Origin: Paracoccaceae bacterium
GTDB taxonomy: Bacteria; Pseudomonadota; Alphaproteobacteria; Rhodobacterales; Rhodobacteraceae
NCBI GenBank assembly: GCA_013214715.1
Contig: JABSSB010000072.1
Location: 8,796-15,929, forward strand
Reading direction: 5' to 3'
Length of the DNA stretch: 7,134 nt
The position numbers and the translations under genes were made by a program. Positions within the stretch are counted from its first letter, which is position 1; each line of letters opens with the position of its first letter. The notes beneath the pieces are model-generated. The model saw only the letters and a list, made by a program, of their open reading frames with translations. It was not told where the DNA came from and did no database searches. This document shows, one piece after another, positions 1-6,003 of this stretch.

Positions 1-191
1 AGGATCGGAGCGCCATAAAGCAGTTTGCCCGCATGGCCAGGATTGATCGGAACCACCTGAAACCCTTTCAGCGACAGATAGCGCGCCACATAATTGCTGG
101 GCCGCACCGGGTTAGGCGACACGCCCACCACCGCAATGCGTTTTGTGCGGGTCAGGATGTCTTTGAGATAAGCGTCAGAATAGTCAGGCAT
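1..191 (-). CDS. CoA-binding domain protein (YccU-like), N-terminal part
   Basis: The first 63 residues are visible and the gene runs off the left edge, so the C-terminal half is missing. After a short helix-like lead (MPDYSDAYLKDILTRTK) comes IAVVGVSPNPVRPS at residues 19-32. This is the Rossmann-type beta strand and glycine/proline loop typical of the CoA_binding_2 (YccU) family, which is about 140-150 residues long. It is followed by VARYLSLKGFQVVPINPGHAG, which matches the family's second strand and 'P-x-NP' segment. Family members bind CoA in the cytoplasm, but their physiological role is poorly defined. The ATG at 189-191 is the only sensible start in this frame; no strong Shine-Dalgarno precedes it. 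The gene is divergent from the ureohydrolase gene, with 114 bases between them. The family call rests on motif recognition only. Confidence 0.8.
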   Translation of the reverse strand, partial: MPDYSDAYLKDILTRTKRIAVVGVSPNPVRPSNYVARYLSLKGFQVVPINPGHAGKLLYGAPI

Positions 192-291
192 GCAGCCACG
201 CTAACGCCGACAGCCACGCGCCGCAAATGCGATATGACAAAAATCAAACCAGACACTGAAATCGCTGTTTAGTTCGGATTTGCGAGGTGAC

Positions 292-296
292 AGGAG
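292..296 (+). promoter_or_regulatory. Ribosome binding site of the ureohydrolase gene
   Basis: AGGAG lies nine bases before the ATG at 306. It fixes the start of the exported ureohydrolase, and so supports the N-terminal signal peptide. The rest of the 192-305 gap shows no convincing -35/-10 pair. It contains only a 9-bp direct repeat (CAGCCACGC at 193-201 and 211-219). Confidence 0.7.
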
Positions 297-305
297 ACAA
301 GACCA

Positions 306-1571
306 ATGAACCTCAATCGTTTGGCCGCCACCGTTGTGGCGCTGACCATGGCTGAGCAAGCGCAGGCGCAGATATCGGGCCACGAATATGAAGGCACGGT
401 CGCTCCAATCCGCGAAGGTGAGCAGCCACTTATCCCGCTGGATACCGAAGACCCCATCTATAATGCGTGGCGCAGGCCTCTGCCCAGCTTTGAGGGGCAG
501 CGCGAAGGACGGGAGCCGGGCTTGGTCGATCCACAACGGTTTTATGGCCAAGGCTATATGCAACTGCCAACCTTTTTGCACCAACCCCTTACAATCACAC
601 CCGAAGACCTTGCTGCGGGGAATGTCGACGTCGCGATCATGGGCGCTTTCACAGATATGGGGACAGGCGCGCGCGGGGCGGCGCGCGGGCCGAATGCCGT
701 GCGCAACTCGTCGATTTATCTAGGCTATGGCGCCCGCCAACCGGATATGCACGTCATGGTCGATCCCTTGCAGGACATAACAGTCGTCGATTATGGCACT
801 GCGCCCAATGACATGTTGTCTACAGAACGCACCATTCATGCTGTCCGGTCTTTCGTGCGCCAAGCTGCCGGGGTGCAGCATGAAGATGGCAGACACGTCA
901 TCCCCTTCATCGTGGGCGGCGATCATTCTCAGATGCATCCCAATGTGGCCGCGATGACCGATGTCTACGGCATCGGCAAGGTCGCCGTGGTGCATTTCGA
1001 CGCGCATTACAATGCGGGCAAATACGGGCTGGGCCATCTGATCAACCACGGCATGCCAGTTTATCGCCTGATCGAAGAGGGGCTGGTCGAAGGCAAGAAT
1101 TTCATCCAGGTCGCTCTGCGCGGCTATTGCCCCGATGAATCGGCCTGTGAATGGATGCGCGCCAACGAATTCCGCTATCACACCATGGCCGAGCTCGAAC
1201 ATCGCGGCCGGGACGCCGTGATGAAGGTCGTGATCTCCCAGGCGAATGACAGCCCGGACTACATGTCTATCTCTTTCGATATCGACATGTTCGATCCCGC
1301 TTTCGTTCCAGGCACCGGCACGCCCGAGCCCAGCGGGCTGATGCCGCGCGAGATCTTTCCGATCATCCGGCAGCTTTGCGCAGAAGCGAATGTCATCGGC
1401 TTTGAGATCGTCGAACTTGCCCCGCTGATGGACCCGACCCATGTTTCGGCGTCGAATGCCAACCGCACGATCCGCGAATGCCTGACCGGGGTCGCGATGC
1501 GCAAGATGGGCATCACGGAGCCGGATGACAAAAGCCCGCTGACCGTGTCCCATGGCCGCGCAATCGAATAA
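306..1571 (+). CDS. Predicted exported arginase/agmatinase-family (ureohydrolase) protein
   Basis: This 421-residue protein starts with a probable signal peptide (N-terminal NLNR, hydrophobic LAATVVALTMA, likely cleavage after AQA at residue 21). The ureohydrolase fold begins near residue 107 (VDVAIMGAFTDMG, then GARGAARGPNAVR). Binuclear-metal motifs appear in the family order: GGDHS (H207), FDAHYN (D232, H234), NHG (H248), SFDIDMFDP (D325, D327), PGTGTPEPSGL and an FEIVEL segment with E370. The usual DAHxD motif has Asn236 in place of its last Asp, a metal-A ligand in arginases, and GGL is changed to SGL. The family hydrolyses guanidino compounds to urea and an amine; the substrate here cannot be told. 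The N-terminal extension of about 100 residues and the export signal are unusual for a metabolic agmatinase. Its end overlaps the following DUF3299 gene by 20 bases, suggesting co-transcription. The fold is certain, but catalytic activity is not. Confidence 0.9.
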   Translation: MNLNRLAATVVALTMAEQAQAQISGHEYEGTVAPIREGEQPLIPLDTEDPIYNAWRRPLPSFEGQREGREPGLVDPQRFYGQGYMQLPTFLHQPLTITPEDLAAGNVDVAIMGAFTDMGTGARGAARGPNAVRNSSIYLGYGARQPDMHVMVDPLQDITVVDYGTAPNDMLSTERTIHAVRSFVRQAAGVQHEDGRHVIPFIVGGDHSQMHPNVAAMTDVYGIGKVAVVHFDAHYNAGKYGLGHLINHGMPVYRLIEEGLVEGKNFIQVALRGYCPDESACEWMRANEFRYHTMAELEHRGRDAVMKVVISQANDSPDYMSISFDIDMFDPAFVPGTGTPEPSGLMPREIFPIIRQLCAEANVIGFEIVELAPLMDPTHVSASNANRTIRECLTGVAMRKMGITEPDDKSPLTVSHGRAIE

Positions 1572-2089
1572 GGGCGTTTGGCTGATGGCGGTCATCCTGT
1601 CCACCGCCGCAGCCAGCGCCGAGCCTGAACCAACATCCTGGGACCAACTGCGCGACACGCGCCCGGAAAGCTGTGAGGCTTTCCTTGACGCTTATCTGGG
1701 CAACCCGGACTGCGCCACACAGATCCTGATGTCGCGGGTCATGGCGCCGCGCATCGCCGCCTGCACGCCCGGCCATGCTGATTTGAAGGGCATAGTCGTC
1801 CGTATCGCAGGATATGCGCACCCCTTTGAGCTTGGGTTCAAGGGGGTGTCGGATTTCCTTTTGATTCCGCGAATGCGGTCGGACTGTCGCCATGCTCCAC
1901 CTCCCGCTGCCAGATCAGGTCATCGATGTCGATTTTTCAGACGGTTTGGATATCAACGCCAACCCTGTCTGGGTCACAGGTCGGTTACGCGTGGCTCCGG
2001 GGAAATCCCACCTCGCGCCTTTCGGCTATGTGCTGGAGGCCGAAACAGTGACTCCAGCCAACCTGCCCGATGCCCCCAAGGGTGGATAA
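1552..2089 (+). pseudogene. DUF3299-type exported protein, disrupted by a frameshift near 1909
   Basis: From ATG 1552 the frame gives a signal peptide (hydrophobic VWLMAVILSTAAASA at residues 9-23), a W-D-Q-L segment, LKGIVVRIAGYAHPFEL and VSDFLLIP, then C112-x-H114-x-PPPA. This is the core of the DUF3299 family, whose motif is roughly C-x-H-x-PPPP-x-NQ. The frame then degenerates into basic, low-complexity sequence. The next frame, from CCA at 1910, continues PDQVIDVDF, PVWVTGRLRV and FGYVLEAETV to a TAA at 2087-2089, exactly as DUF3299 C-termini do. Dropping one base at about 1909 gives C-R-H-A-P-P-P-A-P-D-Q and a 178-residue protein of normal size. The function of the family is not established. 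The gene overlaps the ureohydrolase gene by 20 bases. It could be a true pseudogene, an assembly or sequencing error, or much less likely a recoding site. The stretch RMRSD before C112 also fits the family poorly. Confidence 0.78.
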
Positions 2090-2098
2090 ACACCTGGC

Positions 2099-2138
2099 AA
2101 AAAACAAAAAATAGCGCTCAGCCCCTAGGGGCGAGCGC
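2099..2138 (-). terminator. Rho-independent terminator downstream of rlmB
   Basis: Read leftward, 2138-2114 folds into a very stable stem: GAGCGC/GCGCTC plus GCCC/GGGC around a CTAG loop, with one bulged base at 2120. It is followed directly by a U-rich tract (2113-2099, two runs of six U broken by one G). On the plus strand the hairpin has the A-tract in front and no T-run behind, so it should act only on leftward transcripts. It lies 135 bases past the rlmB stop. Confidence 0.85.
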
Positions 2139-2163
2139 CAGTGCGGAACGAGGGACAGTGAAA

Positions 2164-2189
2164 GACGGGCGAGGTTCCGGCTCGCCGTC
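2164..2189 (-). other. Hairpin in the rlmB 3' untranslated region
   Basis: CTCGCCGTC at 2181-2189 pairs with GACGGGCGAG at 2164-2173, leaving one unpaired G and a seven-base loop. The hairpin sits between the rlmB stop and the terminator. It has no U-tract, so it is not itself a terminator. The rest of the 2090-2273 gap shows no gene that I can support. Confidence 0.45.
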
Positions 2190-2273
2190 CACGCAAAGAT
2201 ATGTCGCCAAAGCGCCGCGAAAAGACCGATAACGACTCCGTGAGCCATTTTTTTACGGATGGCGGAAACCTGC

Positions 2274-3050
2274 CTAGCCGCGCCTTGTGGCGTAAAGCGC
2301 AACAGCCGCCGCGTTAGACACGTTCAGCGACCCAAAACCACGCGCCGCATCGATTTTCACCAGTTGGTCGACCGTGGATTTCGTCTTTTGCCGCAGACCA
2401 GGCCCTTCGGCGCCCAGCACCAGAGCAATGGGGTCCTTGCTGCGGCCTGCGACGGCTTCCTCAATGGTCTGCTCTGCCTCTCCATCCAGACCAAGGACGA
2501 AATAGCCCATGCGCTGCAACTCAACGATCGTGTCCGACAGGTTGCGCAGCCGAAGATAGGGTTGCCGCTCCAACGCGCCAGAGGCGGTTTTGGCCAGCGC
2601 CCCGGTTTCCGGCGCAGAATGATGCCGTGTTCCGATCACAGCGCTCGCGCCCAACACCTCGGCCGAGCGCAGGATCGCCCCTACATTATGCGGATCGGTC
2701 ACACGATCCAGCAGGATCAGGCGGGGCGCCTCAGCCCCGATAGCGACCTCCTCAAGACGGCCCCAATCCAACGGTTTGACTTCCAACGCGGCGCCCTGAT
2801 GGACGGAGGCCGGATCAATCGGCGCGGTGAATTTGCGTGGGTCAGCAATCTCGGGCGCGATCCCAGCCTGCGCGATAGCATCGTCCAGTTTGGATTGAGC
2901 GTTCAGCGTTACGATCAGGCGCAGCTTTTCCCGGCGCGGATTGACCAGCGCATCGCGCACCGCGTGCAGCCCGAACAGCCACACGGTTTCGGCCGCGGCG
3001 GCCCGCTTGCCCTGTTCTTTTTCAATCACCCATTGCGGTTTTCTGGCCAT
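2274..3050 (-). CDS. rlmB: 23S rRNA (guanosine-2'-O)-methyltransferase RlmB, SPOUT/TrmH family
   Basis: The 258-residue product fits RlmB (E. coli about 243). Residues 22-95 are the substrate-binding domain, with WLFGLHAVRDAL near its start and VHQGAALEVKPL at its end. The SPOUT catalytic domain follows with all three motifs: NVGAILRSA (residues 122-130, with N122 and the conserved R128), LVLGAEGPGL (210-219) and SLNVSNAAAVALY (241-253). Together these form the trefoil knot that binds S-adenosylmethionine. The family methylates the ribose of G2251 in the peptidyl-transferase P-loop of 23S rRNA in the cytoplasm. I chose ATG 3050 (MARKPQW). The frame stays open to an ATG at 3155, but the added 35 residues look non-conserved and would run through the tRNA promoter; ATG 3056 is also possible. 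The gene is divergent from tRNA-Tyr, convergent with the DUF3299 gene, and ends before a strong terminator. Another TrmH-family 2'-O-methyltransferase is the only real alternative. Confidence 0.92.
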   Translation of the reverse strand: MARKPQWVIEKEQGKRAAAAETVWLFGLHAVRDALVNPRREKLRLIVTLNAQSKLDDAIAQAGIAPEIADPRKFTAPIDPASVHQGAALEVKPLDWGRLEEVAIGAEAPRLILLDRVTDPHNVGAILRSAEVLGASAVIGTRHHSAPETGALAKTASGALERQPYLRLRNLSDTIVELQRMGYFVLGLDGEAEQTIEEAVAGRSKDPIALVLGAEGPGLRQKTKSTVDQLVKIDAARGFGSLNVSNAAAVALYATRRG

Positions 3051-3085
3051 GATCATCCGTGCCGTTGCGTCGAGAAAATTGGTCG

Positions 3086-3105
3086 CGCAAAACCGCGCTT
3101 TTGCG
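3086..3105. repeat. 20-bp inverted repeat beside the tRNA-Tyr promoter
   Basis: CGCAAAA (3086-3092) and TTTTGCG (3099-3105) form a perfect 7-bp dyad around CCGCGC. The dyad ends one base before the proposed -35 box of the tRNA gene and lies in the rlmB leader. It could be an operator or a leader hairpin. No protein binding can be inferred from sequence alone. Confidence 0.5.
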
Positions 3106-3106
3106 G

Positions 3107-3133
3107 TTGACGCCCTTTGGTGGCGCTTGTAAT
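3107..3133 (+). promoter_or_regulatory. Probable sigma-70 promoter of tRNA-Tyr
   Basis: TTGACG at 3107-3112 matches the -35 consensus at five of six positions. TGTAAT at 3128-3133 matches the -10 consensus at five of six. The spacer is 15 bases, shorter than the ideal 17. Transcription would begin near 3140, giving a leader of about 29 bases before the mature tRNA at 3169. The leader holds a small palindrome, ATGCA-A-TGCAT, at 3150-3160. Confidence 0.45.
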
Positions 3134-3168
3134 CACGCCTCCACGTCAGATGCAATGCATGTGACAGT

Positions 3169-3252
3169 GGGCGACAGGCCGCAAGGTGTGGCAGGGGACT
3201 GTAACTCCCTCGCGGAGACGCACGCTTGGTTCGATTCCAAGGTCGCCCACCA
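3169..3252 (+). tRNA. tRNA-Tyr (anticodon GUA), long variable arm, CCA encoded
   Basis: A complete class II cloverleaf can be drawn. The acceptor stem is GGGCGAC (3169-3175) with GTCGCCC (3242-3248), discriminator A3249 and encoded CCA at 3250-3252. The D stem GCC/GGC (3178-3180 with 3190-3192) encloses a loop containing GG. The anticodon stem 3194-3198 pairs with 3206-3210 and its loop is CTGTAAC, with GTA at 3201-3203. The variable arm of 14 bases has stem GCG/CGC (3212-3214, 3219-3221). The T arm is CTTGG-TTCGATT-CCAAG (3225-3241). Long variable arm plus GTA fits bacterial tRNA-Tyr. Positions 8 and 14 read A and C rather than the usual U and A. A second CCA follows at 3253-3255. No clear terminator lies in the 72 bases before the convergent acyl-CoA synthetase gene. 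Confidence 0.93.
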
Positions 3253-3324
3253 CCAAACTATCGACGCGACACAATAGCAATCACCCAAATACGCGAGGTG
3301 GCCGACCGTGGTTGCCCAAATGTG

Positions 3325-5145
3325 TCAAGTGTAAAGAGCGTCGATCTCTGCGGCGTAAAGCTCGTAAATCTTGGCGCGGCGGACCTTCATCGTGGCGGTT
3401 ACTTCACCATCATCATGGTCAAGTTCCTTCGGCATGAGCCAGATTTTCTTGACCTGCTCGACCCGCGCCAATTCGGTGTTCTGTTTGGCAACCTCGGCCT
3501 CGATCAACTCTTTCACCTGCGGGTTTTCGGCCAGCGACCGGAAGGTCGTGTAGGCGATCCCCTGCCCTTCGGCCCATAGCCGGACAGTGTCCATGTCCAA
3601 CTGTACAAGGGCTGCGACATAGGGGCGTTGATCGGCGATCACGACAATCTCTTTGATGAACGGGCTGGCCTTGATGACATTTTCGATCAGCGCGGGCGAC
3701 AGGTTCTTGCCGGCTGCGTTGATCATGATGTCTTTCTTGCGATCAACCAGAGACCATGAGCCATCGGGCAATTGCTCGGCCACGTCGCCAGTATGCAACC
3801 AACCATCGACGATGGTTTCAGCCGTGGCCTTCGGGTTGTTGTAATAGCCTTTGAAGACGGTGGTCGCCTTGACCAGCAACTCCCCGTCTTCAGCCAGCTT
3901 CATCTCGACACCGGTCACGGGCCGGCCGATGCGCCCATCTGAGCTGCCCCAATCGGGTTGCATCGACCCAACGCCCGAAGTTTCGGACATGCCCCAGCCT
4001 TCGCGGATATTCACGCCGATCCCGCGCATGAAACCCAGCAGATCCGCTGAAATGGGCGCGGCGGCCGAAATGGCAAAGCTGGTCTGGCCGAGCCCTAGAT
4101 AGGAGCGGATATGGCTGTAGACCAGCATGTCCCACAGTCGATGCGCCAGCCGATCTGAAAGGGACCATGTGTCACGCCGTTTTGCCCCCCGCGCCTGCGC
4201 GCCCTTAAGCGCATAGAGCGTCATCGCTCGCCTCAATGGCCCCGAGGTTTGCGCCTGCACCATTACCCCGGCCTGCATCTTTTCCCAGATGCGCGGGACG
4301 CCGAAAAACACCTTGGGCGCGACCTCGCGCATGTCGAGCGTGATGGTTCGCAGGCTTTCGCCGAAATTCATCACGAATTCCTTCGACAGCCCATTCATCA
4401 CCGTCACGGCCTGTTCCGCGATATGACATAGCGGAAGATAGCTAAGGACATCAGTGCCCGGCCCATAATCCCCGAACAAATCTTGCGCGACCCCTGCCCC
4501 TGCAGAGAGGTTGTTGAACGATATTTCGGCCGCTTTCGGCAGGCCGGTAGAGCCCGAAGTGAAGACCATCATCGCGGTGTCATCGGGTTTGATGCCCGCC
4601 GTCCGCGCCCGCACGTCATCGCCGGCCTTGCCATTCAGGCTCGCGCGGCCTTTTGCCAGCAACTCATCCCATGTCTTCAGGTTCAACTCTTCCACGCCCT
4701 TGCAGCCCTTGGGGTCAAAGACGATCAGTTGGCGCAGCTTCGGGATACGACCGCGCAGCTCAATCATCTTGTCGAGCTGTTCCTGATCTTCGATGAACAG
4801 GATCGTGCTGTCAGAGGCATTGATCAGATGATCCAGCTCTGCCGCGGGGCTGGTGGGATACATGCCCACAATCACGCCCCCGGCGGCGTTGATGCCAAAC
4901 TGCGCCAGCACCCATTCGCTACGATTTTCCGACAGGATGCCGACATGGTCATCGGCCTCCATCCCCAAGGCGATCAACCCGGCCGCTGCGGCTTGCATGG
5001 TCTCGTCGACCTCACCCCAAGTCAGTTCGTTCCAGATACCAAAGCGTTTCTGGCGCATGGCCACGGCAGTGGGGCGGGCCTTGGCATGGTCGGACACCAT
5101 CGCCACGGTTGAGCGGAACCCATCGGCAGGGACGTCATAAGGCAT
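3325..5145 (-). CDS. AMP-forming long-chain-type acyl-CoA synthetase
   Basis: This 606-residue adenylate-forming enzyme should activate a carboxylic acid with ATP to an acyl-AMP and then to acyl-CoA. The motifs are intact: TSGSTGLPK (196-204, phosphate-binding loop), YLPLCHIAEQ (236-245), GWGMSET (383-389), GWLHTGD (448-454), VDRKKDI (467-473) and the C-terminal GEVTATMKVRR (580-590), where K587 takes the place of the catalytic lysine. The bulky insertion between the P-loop and GWGMSET and the 'LT-x-TMKxRR'-like end resemble long-chain fatty acyl-CoA synthetases rather than acetyl-CoA synthetase. The substrate cannot be read from sequence. ATG 5145 is supported by AAGGA at 5157-5153, seven bases upstream and overlapping the livF stop codon. 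It is therefore the third gene of a leftward operon with the ABC transporter genes, and its likely substrate is what that transporter imports. No terminator is visible after its TGA. Confidence 0.9.
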   Translation of the reverse strand: MPYDVPADGFRSTVAMVSDHAKARPTAVAMRQKRFGIWNELTWGEVDETMQAAAAGLIALGMEADDHVGILSENRSEWVLAQFGINAAGGVIVGMYPTSPAAELDHLINASDSTILFIEDQEQLDKMIELRGRIPKLRQLIVFDPKGCKGVEELNLKTWDELLAKGRASLNGKAGDDVRARTAGIKPDDTAMMVFTSGSTGLPKAAEISFNNLSAGAGVAQDLFGDYGPGTDVLSYLPLCHIAEQAVTVMNGLSKEFVMNFGESLRTITLDMREVAPKVFFGVPRIWEKMQAGVMVQAQTSGPLRRAMTLYALKGAQARGAKRRDTWSLSDRLAHRLWDMLVYSHIRSYLGLGQTSFAISAAAPISADLLGFMRGIGVNIREGWGMSETSGVGSMQPDWGSSDGRIGRPVTGVEMKLAEDGELLVKATTVFKGYYNNPKATAETIVDGWLHTGDVAEQLPDGSWSLVDRKKDIMINAAGKNLSPALIENVIKASPFIKEIVVIADQRPYVAALVQLDMDTVRLWAEGQGIAYTTFRSLAENPQVKELIEAEVAKQNTELARVEQVKKIWLMPKELDHDDGEVTATMKVRRAKIYELYAAEIDALYT

Positions 5146-5152
5146 GGGGCGG

Positions 5153-5157
5153 TCCTT
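5153..5157 (-). promoter_or_regulatory. Ribosome binding site of the acyl-CoA synthetase, overlapping the livF stop
   Basis: AAGGA on the minus strand shares two bases with the livF TAA (5156-5158) and lies seven bases from the synthetase ATG. This geometry is typical of translational coupling, and it ties the enzyme to the transporter operon. Confidence 0.7.
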
Positions 5158-5950
5158 AGCTGAGCCAGCGCTTGCGGCGCTTGTAATGTTTCACATCGCG
5201 GAAGGATTGACGGTCTTCGCTGTCTTCGGCGACGCCAAGATAAAAGGATTGGATATCCTTGTCGTTCTTCAGCGTCTCGACATCGCCTTCCATCACGATC
5301 TGGCCGCTTTCCATGATGTAGCCGTAATCAGCGATGGAAAACGCCACGGCGGCGTTCTGTTCAACCAGCAGGATCGAGACATTGTCTTCGTCGTTCAAGC
5401 GGCGGATCGTGGCGAAAATCTCTTCGACGACCTTGGGGGCCAGACCCAAAGAGGGTTCATCCATCAAGATCAGATCAGGCTGCGCGATCATGGCGCGGCC
5501 AAAGGCCAGCATCTGCTGTTCCCCGCCCGACAGATACCCCGCGATCTGGCTGCGCCGTTCGCGCAGGCGCGGGAAGAAATCATAGACCTTGTCGTAATCG
5601 GCCTTCACCTTGCGCCCATCCAGCGCATAAGACGCCGCGATCAGGTTATCTTCCACGGTCATTTCGGTGAAGATCTTGCGACCTTCGCGGACATGGAACA
5701 TGCCGCGCTGCACCAGCTTGTCGGGCGCGACGCGCAAAATGGACTTGCCGCGGAAATGGATACGGCCTTCCCCGATCTGTCCATTTTCCAACGCCAGCAG
5801 GTTCGACGCCGCCTTGAGCGTCGTGGTCTTGCCCGCACCATTCGTGCCCAGCAGGGTCACGATCTTGCCCTCGGGCACCTCAAGCGACAGCCCGCGCAGC
5901 GCCTGCACGGTGTGATAATAGGTGACTTCGATATTTTCGATGGTGAGCAT
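5156..5950 (-). CDS. livF: LivF-like ABC transporter ATP-binding protein
   Basis: The 264-residue cytoplasmic ATPase carries Walker A GTNGAGKTT (35-43), the ABC signature LSGGEQQM (140-147), Walker B LILMDEP (160-166) and the VEQN switch segment (196-199) characteristic of LivF in branched-chain amino acid type (HAAT) importers. RGMFHVREGRKIF at 82-94 is the LivF-type segment before the signature. It would pair with a LivG-like ATPase and two permeases, not present in the window, to drive uptake of the ligand bound by the upstream substrate-binding protein. ATG 5950 is chosen because the family starts at ML-x-IENIEV; the frame stays open to a TTG at 5986 inside an intercistronic hairpin. LivF is usually about 235 residues. 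The extra tail after about residue 240 ends in the basic HYKRRKRWLS. The gene name reflects family, not proven leucine transport. Confidence 0.88.
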   Translation of the reverse strand: MLTIENIEVTYYHTVQALRGLSLEVPEGKIVTLLGTNGAGKTTTLKAASNLLALENGQIGEGRIHFRGKSILRVAPDKLVQRGMFHVREGRKIFTEMTVEDNLIAASYALDGRKVKADYDKVYDFFPRLRERRSQIAGYLSGGEQQMLAFGRAMIAQPDLILMDEPSLGLAPKVVEEIFATIRRLNDEDNVSILLVEQNAAVAFSIADYGYIMESGQIVMEGDVETLKNDKDIQSFYLGVAEDSEDRQSFRDVKHYKRRKRWLS

Positions 5951-5972
5951 GGCGCGTCGTCCGAAAGGAAGG

Positions 5973-5996
5973 GCCCCGGCACGCAAGCGCCGGGGC
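5973..5996 (-). promoter_or_regulatory. GC-rich intercistronic hairpin between the binding-protein gene and livF
   Basis: GCCCCGGC at 5973-5980 and GCCGGGGC at 5989-5996 form a perfect 8-bp stem with an 8-base loop, starting seven bases after the binding-protein TGA. The sequence after it (CCTTCCTTTC) is only weakly U-rich. It is therefore more likely an mRNA-stabilising or partially terminating hairpin than a full terminator. Confidence 0.65.
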
Positions 5997-6003
5997 TGTT
6001 GGG

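Noticed and set aside
193..219. 9-bp direct repeat CAGCCACGC with an 18-bp period in the divergent gap
   Set aside because: There are only two copies, in GC-rich sequence with no associated promoter boxes. It is easily a chance event.
720..1658. Long open frame of 312 codons on the minus strand, antisense to the ureohydrolase gene
   Set aside because: It is a high-GC shadow frame. Its translation is rich in His/Asp/Arg with no recognisable domain, while the plus strand has clear family motifs.
2247..2266. GCCAT/ATGGC dyad enclosing a T-run just after the rlmB stop, considered as a terminator
   Set aside because: The T-run is inside the loop rather than after the stem, and the stem is only 5 bp. 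The real terminator is at 2099-2138.
1985..2302. Minus-strand frame after rlmB that could encode a small hydrophobic protein (ATG at 2248)
   Set aside because: It reads straight through the strong terminator and into the antisense of the DUF3299 gene. It has no ribosome binding site and no family resemblance.
2259..3110. 283-codon plus-strand open frame across rlmB
   Set aside because: The opposite strand carries all three SPOUT motifs. The plus-strand product is Arg/Gln/Phe-rich with no family features.
3253..3324. Searched for a second tRNA or a terminator between tRNA-Tyr and the acyl-CoA synthetase
   Set aside because: No cloverleaf and no stem with a U-tract in either direction. Only short repeats of CCCAAAT are present.
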